The translations under genes and the position numbers were made by a program. From an uncultured Duncaniella sp. (lineage in GTDB: Bacteria > Bacteroidota > Bacteroidia > Bacteroidales > Muribaculaceae), in assembly GCA_910589485.1 (NCBI GenBank), contig CAJUSW010000008.1, positions 1 through 64,000 of the forward strand: a stretch of 64,000 bases of DNA, written 5' to 3'. Below the pieces are notes generated by a model that was not told the DNA's origin, ran no database searches, and was given only the letters and a program-made list of their open reading frames with translations. The number at the start of each line of letters is the position of its first letter. The stretch's first letter is position 1. Below are positions 41,213 to 50,195 of the stretch, in pieces.

Positions 41213-42766
41213 ATGAGCAATCAGCTTGAAAAAGTAAAAGAGCTTATCGCCCTGCGCGAGGAGGCTCGCCTGGGTGGCGGCGAAAAGGCCATCCAGAAGC
41301 AGCACGAACGCGGTAAGTACACCGCCCGCGAGCGCATCGCACAGCTCCTCGACGAGGGTTCATTCGAAGAAATCGACATGTTCGTCCGTCACCGTTGCCA
41401 CAACTTCGGACAGGAGAAGAAGAGCTATCTCGGCGACGGCGTTGTGACCGGCTACGGCACCATCGACGGACGTCTCGTATATGTATTCGCCCAGGACTTC
41501 ACCGTGTTTGGCGGCTCGCTCAGCGAGACCATGGCCCTCAAGATCTGCAAGATCATGGATATGGCCATGAAGATGGGCGCACCTGTGATCGGCCTCAATG
41601 ACTCGGGCGGTGCCCGCATCCAGGAGGGTATCAACGCCCTCGCAGGCTATGCCGAGATTTTCCAGCGCAATATCCTCGCATCTGGCGTTATTCCCCAGAT
41701 CTCAGGTATCCTCGGCCCCTGTGCCGGCGGCGCCGTATATTCTCCCGCGCTTACCGACTTTACCATCATGACCAAGGGCATCTCCTACATGTTCCTTACC
41801 GGCCCGAAGGTGGTGAAGACCGTTACCGGCGAGGATGTGACCCAGGAGGCTCTCGGCGGTGCTGCAGTGCACGCCCAGAAGAGCGGTGTGGCTCACTTCG
41901 CAGCCGAGGATGGCGAGGAGACCCTCTCGATCATCCGCAAGCTCTTCAGCTACATACCTCAGAACAACCTCGAGGAGCCGCCGCTGGTTGAGTGCAACGA
42001 CCCCATCGACCGTCTCGAGGATTCGCTCAACGAGATCATCCCCGACTCAGCCAACCGTCCCTACGACATGTATGAGGTGATCGGTGCCATCATCGACAAC
42101 GGTGAGTTCCTGGAGATCCAGCGCGACTATGCCAAGAACCTCATCATCGGTTTCGCCCGCTTCAACGGCCAGGCCGTGGGTATCGTGGCCAACCAGCCCA
42201 AGTTCCTCGCCGGCGTGCTCGACAGCAACGCATCGCGCAAGGGTGCCCGTTTCGTTCGCTTCTGCGACGCCTTCAACATTCCTCTGGTGACCCTCGTGGA
42301 CGTGCCCGGATTCCTTCCCGGTACAGGCCAGGAGTACAACGGCGTGATTCTCCACGGCGCCAAGCTCCTCTACGCCTATGGCGAGGCTACTGTGCCCAAG
42401 GTGACTGTGACCCTGCGCAAGAGCTACGGCGGCAGCCACATCGTGATGTCGTGCAAGCAGCTCCGTGGCGACATGAACTATGCCTGGCCTACAGCCGAGA
42501 TCGCCGTTATGGGTGGTGCAGGTGCCGTCGAGGTGCTCTATGCCAAGGAGGCCAAGGCCGCCGAGGATCCCGCCAAGGTGCTCCGCGAGAAGGAGGAGGA
42601 ATACAACAAGCTGTTCTGCAACCCCTACAACGCAGCCCGCTACGGCTATATCGACGATGTGATCGAGCCCCGCAACACTCGTTTCCGCATCATCCGCGCT
42701 CTTCAGCAGCTCGCAACCAAGAAGGTTGTCAATCCCGCCAAGAAGCACGGTAACATTCCCCTCTAA
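41213..42766 (+). CDS. mmdA: Methylmalonyl-CoA decarboxylase alpha subunit (carboxyltransferase)
   Basis: Transfers the carboxyl group of (S)-methylmalonyl-CoA to biotin, giving propionyl-CoA. A 517-aa carboxyltransferase with two crotonase-like halves. Landmarks are GGARIQEGINALAGYAEIF, GPCAGGAVYSPALTDF and, in the second half, VDVPGFLPGTGQEYNGVILHGAKLLYAYGEATVPKVTV. Propionyl-CoA carboxylase beta chains are very similar; the neighbouring membrane pump genes decide for the decarboxylase. Confidence 0.94.
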   Translation: MSNQLEKVKELIALREEARLGGGEKAIQKQHERGKYTARERIAQLLDEGSFEEIDMFVRHRCHNFGQEKKSYLGDGVVTGYGTIDGRLVYVFAQDFTVFGGSLSETMALKICKIMDMAMKMGAPVIGLNDSGGARIQEGINALAGYAEIFQRNILASGVIPQISGILGPCAGGAVYSPALTDFTIMTKGISYMFLTGPKVVKTVTGEDVTQEALGGAAVHAQKSGVAHFAAEDGEETLSIIRKLFSYIPQNNLEEPPLVECNDPIDRLEDSLNEIIPDSANRPYDMYEVIGAIIDNGEFLEIQRDYAKNLIIGFARFNGQAVGIVANQPKFLAGVLDSNASRKGARFVRFCDAFNIPLVTLVDVPGFLPGTGQEYNGVILHGAKLLYAYGEATVPKVTVTLRKSYGGSHIVMSCKQLRGDMNYAWPTAEIAVMGGAGAVEVLYAKEAKAAEDPAKVLREKEEEYNKLFCNPYNAARYGYIDDVIEPRNTRFRIIRALQQLATKKVVNPAKKHGNIPL

Positions 42767-42783
42767 TCATCCGCGTCCAATTT

Positions 42784-43713
42784 ATGAAAAAGAGAATATT
42801 AACCCTCTTCGTGGCGGCTCTCGCTGGCATCGTCGCTATCTCGGCCCAGGGGCGTCGTGGCCTCAGGATCAACGAGGTGATGATCGTCAACGATTCCACG
42901 AGCGTGGTCGACGATTTCGGGCAGTACTCAGCGTGGGTCGAGTTGTTCAACTCCACCTTCGGTCCTCTCGAGATCTCGAGCGTGTTCCTGACCAACGATC
43001 CCGCCAAGCCCACGCTCTACCCGGTGCCGCTGGGTGACGTGAACACCGAGATCCCCACCCGTCAGCACATCCTGTTCTGGGCCGACGGTCAGCCCAACAA
43101 GGGCACTTTCCACACCAACTTCGTATTCACTCCCGGCCAGGACAACTATATCGCCATCTATGATGCCGACGGCAAGTCGCTCATCGATGAGATCGTGGTT
43201 CCCGGCACGCTCAAGCCCGGTCAGACCTACGCCCGCAAAGTGGACGGCGAGGGTGGCACCGGCAATGTAGATGCGTGGGAGGTGCGCGACGGTTCCGATG
43301 AGAAGTACATCACTCCCTCGAGCAACAATATCATCAAGAGCACCAACTCCAAGGTGGATATGTTTGCCGAGCAGGATGCCCGTGGCGGTGGCATGGCGGT
43401 AATGGCCATGTGCATCGTGTTCACAGCACTCCTCGTGCTGGCCCTGTGCTTCTATATCATCAATAGGATCGGAGCCTCCATCTCCACCCGTCGCAAGGAG
43501 AAAGCTCTCGCCGAGACACAGCCCGAGGCTATTGCCGAAGGCCGTCCCGACAGTGATACCGGCGAGGTGATCGCCGCCATCTCGATGGCCCTGCATGACC
43601 ACCTCGACGCTCACGACCGCGAGTCGACAATCCTTACCATCAATAAGGTGCGCCGCGCTTACTCCCCCTGGAGCTCCAAAATCTATTCACTGCGCGAGCT
43701 TCCCCGCAGATAA
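42784..43713 (+). CDS. mmdD: Decarboxylase delta/gamma (OadG) subunit fused to a lamin-tail-like domain
   Basis: OadG proteins are small membrane subunits that hold Na+-pumping decarboxylases together. Here the OadG part, a single helix (about 203-226) with a charged tail, is preceded by a signal peptide (1-21) and an exported domain of about 170 residues. That domain starts LRINEVMIVNDS and has DDFGQYSAWVELFNS, the lamin-tail (LTD) pattern. The C-terminus (SDTGEVIAAISMALHDHL, then a tail ending in basic residues) fits Bacteroidetes OadG. The domain would sit in the periplasm; its role is unknown. It lies 17 bases after mmdA. Confidence 0.85.
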   Translation: MKKRILTLFVAALAGIVAISAQGRRGLRINEVMIVNDSTSVVDDFGQYSAWVELFNSTFGPLEISSVFLTNDPAKPTLYPVPLGDVNTEIPTRQHILFWADGQPNKGTFHTNFVFTPGQDNYIAIYDADGKSLIDEIVVPGTLKPGQTYARKVDGEGGTGNVDAWEVRDGSDEKYITPSSNNIIKSTNSKVDMFAEQDARGGGMAVMAMCIVFTALLVLALCFYIINRIGASISTRRKEKALAETQPEAIAEGRPDSDTGEVIAAISMALHDHLDAHDRESTILTINKVRRAYSPWSSKIYSLRELPRR

Positions 43714-43751
43714 TACACCACCCTTCATCCCATTCATTTGCAATTTAAATC

Positions 43752-44189
43752 ATGAAAGAATACAAGTATCGCATCAACGGAAACCTCTACACGGTGAAAG
43801 TGGGCGACATCGACAACAATCTCGCCAAGGTAGAAGTCAACGGCGTCCCCTACAAGGTGGAGCTGGAGAAGACCGACAAGCCTGTCACCATCGTGACCAA
43901 GCCCCGTCCCTCGGCTGCTCCCCGCACCGATAGCGGCGCCAAGGTTATCGCCAAGCCCCAGGCTGTGCCTGCAGGCGGTTTCCAGGTCAAGGCTCCCCTC
44001 CCCGGCGTGGTAATGAACATCCTCGTAAAGGTGGGCGATACCGTCAAGGCTTCCGACACTGTAGTTATGCTTGAGGCTATGAAGATGGAGAACGCCATCC
44101 ACGCCGGTCACGACGGCAAGGTGGCCTCGATCTCGGTAGCTGTCGGTGACTCGGTGCTCGACGGAGGTGTGCTCATCACACTCGAATAA
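43752..44189 (+). CDS. mmdC: Biotin carboxyl carrier subunit
   Basis: Carries the carboxyl group on biotin from the alpha subunit to the membrane pump. A 145-aa protein: a short N-terminal domain, a Pro/Ala linker (about 50-75) and a biotinyl domain with the modification site EAMKMEN (Lys111). It is encoded between the OadG-like and beta subunits. Confidence 0.95.
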   Translation: MKEYKYRINGNLYTVKVGDIDNNLAKVEVNGVPYKVELEKTDKPVTIVTKPRPSAAPRTDSGAKVIAKPQAVPAGGFQVKAPLPGVVMNILVKVGDTVKASDTVVMLEAMKMENAIHAGHDGKVASISVAVGDSVLDGGVLITLE

Positions 44190-44210
44190 TTCATTAATTG
44201 AATTCTAATT

Positions 44211-45368
44211 ATGGATTTCAGAGATTTTATAATGCAAAACCTTCAGGAGTTCTGGCACCTGACAGGTTTCTATAACGCTACGTGGGAGCATTTCGTGATG
44301 CTTCTTGTGGGCCTCTTCTTCATATGGCTCGCTATCAAGAAGAATTTCGAACCCATGCTCCTCGTGCCCATAGGTTTCGGTATTCTCATCGGAAATATCC
44401 CCTTCAACCCCACAGCGGGTCTTGAAGTGGGTATCTACGAGGAGGGATCCGTGCTCAATATCCTGTACAACGGTGTGAGCGCGGGCTGGTATCCGCCGCT
44501 GATTTTCCTCGGCATCGGTGCCATGACCGATTTCTCGGCCCTGATAGCCAATCCCAAGCTCATGCTTATCGGAGCGGCCGCCCAGTTTGGTATCTTCGGT
44601 GCCTATATGGTGGCTCTGCTTCTGGGCTTTGCTCCTGACCAGGCCGGTGCAATCGCCATCATCGGCGGTGCCGACGGTCCCACGGCTATCTTCCTTTCAT
44701 CCAAGCTTGCCCCCAACCTCATGGGTGCCATCGCCGTGTCGGCTTACTCCTACATGGCCCTCGTGCCCGTGATTCAGCCGCCGTTGATGCGTCTCTTTAC
44801 CACCAAGAACGAGCGTCTCATCAAGATGAAGCCCGCACGTGCCGTGTCGCAGAACGAGAAGATCATCTTCCCCATCGTGGGCATGATCCTCACCTGCTTC
44901 GTGGTTCCCTCGGGTATTCCCCTGTTGGGTATGCTTTTCTTCGGTAACCTTCTGCGCGAGTGTGGCGTGACCAACCGTCTTGCCAAGACTGCAAGCAATG
45001 CCCTCACCGACATTGTGACCATTCTCCTCGGCATGACTGTGGGCGCCTCCACCCAGGCTTCCGAGTTCCTCACTTCCGAGACTATCCGCATCTTCCTGCT
45101 CGGATTCATGGCATTCGTGATAGCATCGGCCAGCGGTGTGCTCTTCGTCAAGCTGTTCAATCTGTTCCTCCCCAAGGCCAAGAAGATCAATCCCCTCATT
45201 GGCAACGCCGGTGTATCGGCTGTGCCCATGTCGGCCCGTATCTCCAATAACCTCGGCCTTGAATACGACCCCTCCAACTATCTCCTCATGCACGCTATGG
45301 GCCCCAACGTGGCCGGCGTGATCGGTTCGGCGGTCGCAGCAGGTGTCCTCCTCGGATTCCTTGCCTAA
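44211..45368 (+). CDS. mmdB: Na+-translocating decarboxylase beta subunit
   Basis: The membrane subunit that decarboxylates carboxybiotin and exports Na+. A 385-aa protein with about nine to eleven helices. The conserved segments IIGGADGPTAIFLSSKLAP, in which the Asp takes part in Na+ and proton movement, and NAGVSAVPMSAR are present. It is last in mce-mmdADCB and is followed by a strong terminator. Confidence 0.95.
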   Translation: MDFRDFIMQNLQEFWHLTGFYNATWEHFVMLLVGLFFIWLAIKKNFEPMLLVPIGFGILIGNIPFNPTAGLEVGIYEEGSVLNILYNGVSAGWYPPLIFLGIGAMTDFSALIANPKLMLIGAAAQFGIFGAYMVALLLGFAPDQAGAIAIIGGADGPTAIFLSSKLAPNLMGAIAVSAYSYMALVPVIQPPLMRLFTTKNERLIKMKPARAVSQNEKIIFPIVGMILTCFVVPSGIPLLGMLFFGNLLRECGVTNRLAKTASNALTDIVTILLGMTVGASTQASEFLTSETIRIFLLGFMAFVIASASGVLFVKLFNLFLPKAKKINPLIGNAGVSAVPMSARISNNLGLEYDPSNYLLMHAMGPNVAGVIGSAVAAGVLLGFLA

Positions 45369-45384
45369 TCCATTTGTTACCCCA

Positions 45385-45431
45385 AGGTGTTGCACCGCTT
45401 CTCCCGCGACGGGAAGGTGCAACACCTTTTT
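45385..45431 (+). terminator. Terminator of mce-mmdADCB
   Basis: AGGTGTTGCACC (45385-45396) pairs perfectly with GGTGCAACACCT (45416-45427), with an inner CTTCTCCCG/CGGGAAG stem, followed by TTTT. Confidence 0.85.
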
Positions 45432-45607
45432 ATAATTCTTAAGGGTTGATAGGCCTTTCTTACGGTATGAGGCTTATTTTTACCTGAGAATTTGTATTTC
45501 TTAAGAACTTTCCTCATCTCTCCCGCGTTATATCATTGAGTTCTCTCCGGGTGAGTGTCCCCGTATCATTCATCACATAGCTCATCTTAACACTTAACAT
45601 CGGACTA

Positions 45608-45961
45608 ATGGTAACAAAGCAGGTCATCAAGACATTATACAAGCAGTTCAAAAGGCCGCCCAAGACGCCTGACGAGCTTAATATCGCGCTCCTCTTTGAT
45701 TATGCGATGGACAATCATGGCATCTTCATCGACGAGAACAATCTCTACATAGGGAGCGTGGATCCTTCGTCCCCATTCGCCACTATCGAGCTTAAGCGTG
45801 TCCACGAGATCGTTGAGTTCGAAAAGGTCATAGCGATCGTGCTTCCGACCTCCATCGTGTTTCTCAACAAGGAGAATTCCGATGTGCACATCCATCTGCG
45901 CCTCGACGACGATGAGCCCACCATGTGGCAGCGCATCAAGTCGGCTGTCAAGGGCGCGTGA
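45608..45961 (+). CDS. Unknown 117-aa cytoplasmic protein
   Basis: I recognise no family. The protein has no signal or membrane segment. Its N-terminus is basic (KQVIKTLYKQFKRPPKT), and it then alternates predicted strands and helices (NNLYIGSVDPSSPFATIELKRVHEIVEF, VIAIVLPTSIVFLNKE). It precedes tcdA by 58 bases and may share its transcript. The frame has normal codon use for the window, so I take it as real. Confidence 0.75.
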   Translation: MVTKQVIKTLYKQFKRPPKTPDELNIALLFDYAMDNHGIFIDENNLYIGSVDPSSPFATIELKRVHEIVEFEKVIAIVLPTSIVFLNKENSDVHIHLRLDDDEPTMWQRIKSAVKGA

Positions 45962-46019
45962 ATCTTGCCGATACTGCCAGGCTCGGTCATACCTAAGAAA
46001 ACGACAATACCTAAATTAA

Positions 46020-46811
46020 GTGCAATCCCCCTGTAATCGACAACTGATTTTCGATCGCACCGCCCGGTTGGTAGGCAATGAAGCCCTCGGCCGTCTCGAC
46101 AGGGTGAAGGTGATAATATTCGGCGTGGGAGGTGTCGGAGGCTGGACAGCCGAGACTCTTGTGCGCACCGGTATCACCCATCTCACCATTGTGGATGCCG
46201 ATTGCGTGGCTGTATCCAATATCAACCGCCAGATGCCGGCACTCGCCACTACCGTAGGCCAGGTCAAGGTCGAGGTGGTGAAGCGCCGTTTGCTCGACAT
46301 TAACCCCGAGGCCGACATTACGGCCATTCATGGCCTCTACACGGCTTCCACGGCCGGTGATTACGATCTCGCGGATTACGATTATGTGATCGATGCGATA
46401 GACTCGCTCGCCGATAAGGCCCTGCTCATACTGAATGCCACCGAGGCTATGAGAGGCGGTCACACCAAGTTCTATTCCTCGATGGGCGCAGCCCTGAAAA
46501 TGGACCCCTCGCGCATAGCGGTGGCCGAATTCTGGAAAGTGAAGGGATGCCCACTCGCTGCCGCGCTTCGCAGGAAATTCAAGAAATCGGAATGTTTTCC
46601 ATCCCATAAGTTCAAGTGCGTCTACTCCGACGAACTTGTCCCCAATCATCCCGGATATCAGCCATTCTCCACTGATTCCGCATCATCCGGCCCGGATGAT
46701 ACAGCCATGACCTTTAATAAAGTGGCGACCAACGGGTCGCTAATGCATATAACATCGGTGTTTGGCATCACGCTTGCCTCGCTCGTGATCCGCGATGTGT
46801 GCGCCCGATAG
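46020..46811 (+). CDS. tcdA: tRNA threonylcarbamoyladenosine dehydratase
   Basis: Cyclises t6A37 of tRNA to ct6A with ATP; a ThiF/E1-like enzyme also known as CsdL. The adenylation fold shows VIIFGVGGVGGWTAETLVRTGI, the Asp-Ala-Asp with NINRQ (DADCVAVSNINRQ) and YDYVIDAIDSLADK. The length of 263 aa is normal. The family's usual partner sulfur-transfer genes are not adjacent. Confidence 0.93.
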   Translation: MQSPCNRQLIFDRTARLVGNEALGRLDRVKVIIFGVGGVGGWTAETLVRTGITHLTIVDADCVAVSNINRQMPALATTVGQVKVEVVKRRLLDINPEADITAIHGLYTASTAGDYDLADYDYVIDAIDSLADKALLILNATEAMRGGHTKFYSSMGAALKMDPSRIAVAEFWKVKGCPLAAALRRKFKKSECFPSHKFKCVYSDELVPNHPGYQPFSTDSASSGPDDTAMTFNKVATNGSLMHITSVFGITLASLVIRDVCAR

Positions 46812-46846
46812 CTTAAAGCTGAAAAATTCCATAAATCTACCTCATA

Positions 46847-47566
46847 ATGTCAATCTCACGTTTCCCGACGTTTGCCGCGGCCCTGTTGGTTGCCGTGGTA
46901 TCGCTTTTCCATGTGCAGTCCCTCTCGGCGGCCACTGTTGCCCCTCAGAAGGCTAAGCCGGTAGTTTCCATCCTTGGCGATTCTTATTCGACGTTCGACG
47001 GCTATGTGCCGTTCGGCAATGCTGTGTGGTATGAGACCCGCCCGAGCAAAAAGACCGATGTGTTCGATGTCAAGGAGACCTGGTGGTGGCAACTGATCTC
47101 GCGCGGAGGCTATATCCTCGGTGTGAACGATTCCTATAGCGGTGCCACCATTTCATATACCGGGTACAGCGGAGCCGATTATTCCGACCGCTCGTTCATC
47201 ACCCGCCTGCCACGGCTCGGGTCGCCCGATATAATACTCATTTTCGGAGCCACCAACGACAGCTGGGCCGGAGTGAAGGTGGGCGAGTATGCCTATGGAA
47301 AGTTCAGCGGAGCGCTTCTCTATGATTTCCGTCCTGCCATGGCCCGCTTACTCGAGGAGGCCATAAACCGCTATCCCGGCACCGAGATATATTTCATAAT
47401 CAACGACGGATTACGCGACGACATTGTGGAGTCGATCACCGAGGTGTGCCGTCACTACAGTGTGCCGTTCATCCAGCTACACGATATCGACAAGATGTCC
47501 AATCATCCCTCGAAGGCCGGAATGAAGGCCATAGCCGACCAGGTGCTCGAGGTCATAGGCAAATAG
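46847..47566 (+). CDS. Exported SGNH/GDSL hydrolase
   Basis: An esterase or acetylhydrolase-type enzyme outside the cytoplasm. A signal peptide (1-28, ending LSAA) precedes the catalytic Ser block SILGDSYSTFDGY; block III is GATNDSW (Asn) and block V is DKMSNHPSKAG (Asp...His). The substrate is unknown; carbohydrate acetyl esters are plausible. Its last 14 bases overlap the 3' end of gluQ on the other strand. Confidence 0.88.
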   Translation: MSISRFPTFAAALLVAVVSLFHVQSLSAATVAPQKAKPVVSILGDSYSTFDGYVPFGNAVWYETRPSKKTDVFDVKETWWWQLISRGGYILGVNDSYSGATISYTGYSGADYSDRSFITRLPRLGSPDIILIFGATNDSWAGVKVGEYAYGKFSGALLYDFRPAMARLLEEAINRYPGTEIYFIINDGLRDDIVESITEVCRHYSVPFIQLHDIDKMSNHPSKAGMKAIADQVLEVIGK

Positions 47567-48539
47567 TCTCGGTCGACGGAATCTTTTTCCAGTCGAACAG
47601 ACCCAACAGCTCCCTCGCTTCGCAAGGCGCAGGCTCATTGATGAGTCCGCCTATGTGGGCGAGGGTTCCTATTATCTCGCGGGCCGACATCCCTTTGCGC
47701 AGTTCCGACATGTTGAGCGACATGTCGCGCTTGGAGAGCCGTCGGCCCTCGCTGTTGCATATCAACGGCACGTGGGCGAAATCGGGCGCAGGAAGTCCGA
47801 GCAGTCGGTAGAGATACATCTGCTGGGCGGTGGAGAGCAACAGGTCGCTCCCCCTCACCACTTCGTTGACCCCCATCAGTGCATCGTCAACCACCACCGC
47901 GAGCTGGTAGGCCCAGGCTCCGTCGGCACGGCGGAGTATGAAGTCTCCGCACTCGCGGGTGAGGTTCACGCTCCGGTGTCCGTACACCTTGTCGGTGAAC
48001 TCTATCTCCTCGTCGGGTACATACAGGCGTGTCGAGTATCGGGTTGCGGTGTTTACGCCGGCATTATTATTTCGCTCCGAAGCGGGGCGCGGCATCGTCG
48101 CCGGACGGCATCTTCCGCCATATATCACCCTTCCGTCGCTCTGGTGTGGAGCCTGGGTGGCCATAATGTCGGCGCGGGTGCATGTGCAGGGGTAAGTGTA
48201 TCCGGTGGCATCAAGCCGGGCGAGATATTCGGCGTATATCTCCCCCCTGAGGCTCTGGCTGTAAGGACCGTGCGGTCCGCGGTCGGCCATGCCTCCCTCG
48301 TCCCAGTCGAGCCCGAGCCAGTTGAGGTCATCCTCGATCAGCCGTGAAAACTCAGGCTTACTGCGTTGAGGATCAAGATCCTCGATACGGAGTATCCATC
48401 GTCCGCCTCGGCTTTTCACCGATAGCCACGACATCAGTGCCGAAAAGAGATTACCCAGGTGCATACGTCCGGTGGGGGAGGGGGCATATCTGCCCGTGGG
48501 GACAGTGGGGCGGGATGAGGCTATCGATGGAGCGTCCAT
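47553..48539 (-). CDS. gluQ: Glutamyl-Q tRNA(Asp) synthetase
   Basis: Attaches glutamate to queuosine at position 34 of tRNA-Asp. It looks like the catalytic half of glutamyl-tRNA synthetase: RYAPSPTGRMHLGNL (HIGH motif), RIEDLDPQRS, and RRLSKRD (KMSKS-like), without the anticodon-binding domain. The cysteines in CTCTR and GGRCR match the zinc site of the family. The length of 328 aa is slightly long for GluQ. tgt at 22444 supplies the queuosine precursor. Confidence 0.92.
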   Translation of the reverse strand: MDAPSIASSRPTVPTGRYAPSPTGRMHLGNLFSALMSWLSVKSRGGRWILRIEDLDPQRSKPEFSRLIEDDLNWLGLDWDEGGMADRGPHGPYSQSLRGEIYAEYLARLDATGYTYPCTCTRADIMATQAPHQSDGRVIYGGRCRPATMPRPASERNNNAGVNTATRYSTRLYVPDEEIEFTDKVYGHRSVNLTRECGDFILRRADGAWAYQLAVVVDDALMGVNEVVRGSDLLLSTAQQMYLYRLLGLPAPDFAHVPLICNSEGRRLSKRDMSLNMSELRKGMSAREIIGTLAHIGGLINEPAPCEARELLGLFDWKKIPSTETICL

Positions 48540-48655
48540 ATTGTATTTTGTGATGAATGGCTAATTTTTTACACTTATTGACCTATATTTGGTCTATTGA
48601 CTGAAATTTGATGCAAAAATACTCATTTTCCCGCAAGCGGGTCACGATTTTTTTG

Positions 48656-48664
48656 TAACTTTGC
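48656..48664 (+). promoter_or_regulatory. Promoter -7 box for the rhamnose operon
   Basis: TAACTTTGC is a consensus -7 box about 100 bases before rhaB. The upstream box is not clear, as expected if an activator is needed. No rhaR-type regulator is in the window. Confidence 0.6.
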
Positions 48665-48765
48665 GATAGATGAACATCACCGGACTGTTTTTCCCGACAG
48701 ATTGAAAGATAGTCACGGTTATTTCTGACACGCCTTATTTCTATAATCAACTTACCGATCGAAAA

Positions 48766-50187
48766 ATGGATAAAACATATCATCTCGCGATCGACCTCGG
48801 CGCTACATCCGGTCGATCGATCCTGGCTACATTCGATGGCGAAAAAGTGGAGATGGACGAGCTCACCCGCTTCCATTATCCCATGTTGCCCGTGAGTGGC
48901 CATCTGTTCTGGAACCTCCCTCTGATATATCAGGAAGTGCTCAAGGCTCTGAAGGTTGCCGCATCGCGTGTGCAGGAAGCAGGTGCCACACTCTCGACCA
49001 TAGGCATTGACACCTGGGGCTGTGACGTGGCCTATTTCTATGCCGACGGCTCGCTTGCCGGTCTGCCCTATTGCTACCGTGACACCCACACCGAGGGTGC
49101 CGTGGATGCCTACACCGCCAATGTGCCCCGTCGCGAGGTGTATGCCCGCACCGGAATCCAGTTCATGGATTTCAACACCCTGTTCCAGCTCGATACCCTG
49201 CGCCGCAACGGTGCCAAGGTGATCGACAATGCCGATCTCATCCTATGGATGCCTGATGCTGTGGCCTATATGCTAACCGGAAATGCCGTGACCGAGTACA
49301 CCGTGGCTTCCACATCCCAGATGCTCAATCCCGCCACCGGCGATCTCGATGAGGTGCTTCTCGAGTCGATCGGTCTCCCTCGCTCGAAATTCGGCCCGAT
49401 GGTTCAGCCCGGCGTCACCATAGGCACTCTCACTCCCCAGATTCAGGAGGCCTCCGGCCTTGGAGCCGTTCCCGTCATCGCCGTTGCCGGCCATGACACT
49501 GCATCGGCTGTGATAGGTGTCCCCACCCCCGATCCCAACTATGCTTATCTGAGCTGTGGCACATGGTCACTGCTCGGGATAGAGTCTCCCGAAGCTATCA
49601 TCAATGACAAGAGCTTCGGCTACAACTTCACCAACGAGGGTGGCATCGACGGCACCACCCGTTTCCTGAAAAATATCTGCGGACTGTGGATATTCGAGCG
49701 TGTTCGTGCCGAGCTCGGCCTGCAGGATGCTGACATCTCACAGCTCGCCGCTTCGTGTAACGACTCCACCTGCGACACTCTCATCAACCCCGACGATCCC
49801 GCCTTTGCTAATCCCAAGTCGATGGTCGAGGCCATCAAGGTCTACTGTGCCGCCCACGGTCTCGCCACCCCCGAGTCGACAGCCGATTACGTGAGGGTGA
49901 TTTACCGTAGCCTCGCCCACCGTGTGGCCGAGATGCTCGGCACTCTCCGCGAGCTCCATCCCGGAGCCATCGACCGCCTCCATGTGATAGGTGGCGGATC
50001 GCGTAACTCCCACCTCATGAAGATGATCGCCGCCGAGACAGGCATCCCCGTAGTGGCCGGTCCCGCCGAGTGTACCGCCCTCGGAAACGTGCTGGTGCAG
50101 CTGCGCGGATGCGGTCGTGCCGAATCGCTGGCCCGCATGCGCGACATCGCTGTAAATTCTACCGAAACAATCACTTATAAACCATAA
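48766..50187 (+). CDS. rhaB: Rhamnulokinase
   Basis: Phosphorylates L-rhamnulose. An FGGY-family kinase of 473 aa: LAIDLGATSGRSILATFDG is the phosphate-binding N-terminus, GIDTWGCDVAYF holds the catalytic Asp, AVAGHDTASAV and YLSCGTWSLLG follow, and IGGGSRN is near the end. It is first of the operon rhaB-rhaA-rhaT-rhaD and eight bases before rhaA. Confidence 0.95.
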   Translation: MDKTYHLAIDLGATSGRSILATFDGEKVEMDELTRFHYPMLPVSGHLFWNLPLIYQEVLKALKVAASRVQEAGATLSTIGIDTWGCDVAYFYADGSLAGLPYCYRDTHTEGAVDAYTANVPRREVYARTGIQFMDFNTLFQLDTLRRNGAKVIDNADLILWMPDAVAYMLTGNAVTEYTVASTSQMLNPATGDLDEVLLESIGLPRSKFGPMVQPGVTIGTLTPQIQEASGLGAVPVIAVAGHDTASAVIGVPTPDPNYAYLSCGTWSLLGIESPEAIINDKSFGYNFTNEGGIDGTTRFLKNICGLWIFERVRAELGLQDADISQLAASCNDSTCDTLINPDDPAFANPKSMVEAIKVYCAAHGLATPESTADYVRVIYRSLAHRVAEMLGTLRELHPGAIDRLHVIGGGSRNSHLMKMIAAETGIPVVAGPAECTALGNVLVQLRGCGRAESLARMRDIAVNSTETITYKP

Positions 50188-50195
50188 TAGAAACC

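Noticed and set aside
47553..47566. Overlap of SGNH hydrolase and gluQ as a frameshift sign
   Set aside because: Both C-termini look complete. A 14-base overlap of convergent genes is ordinary.
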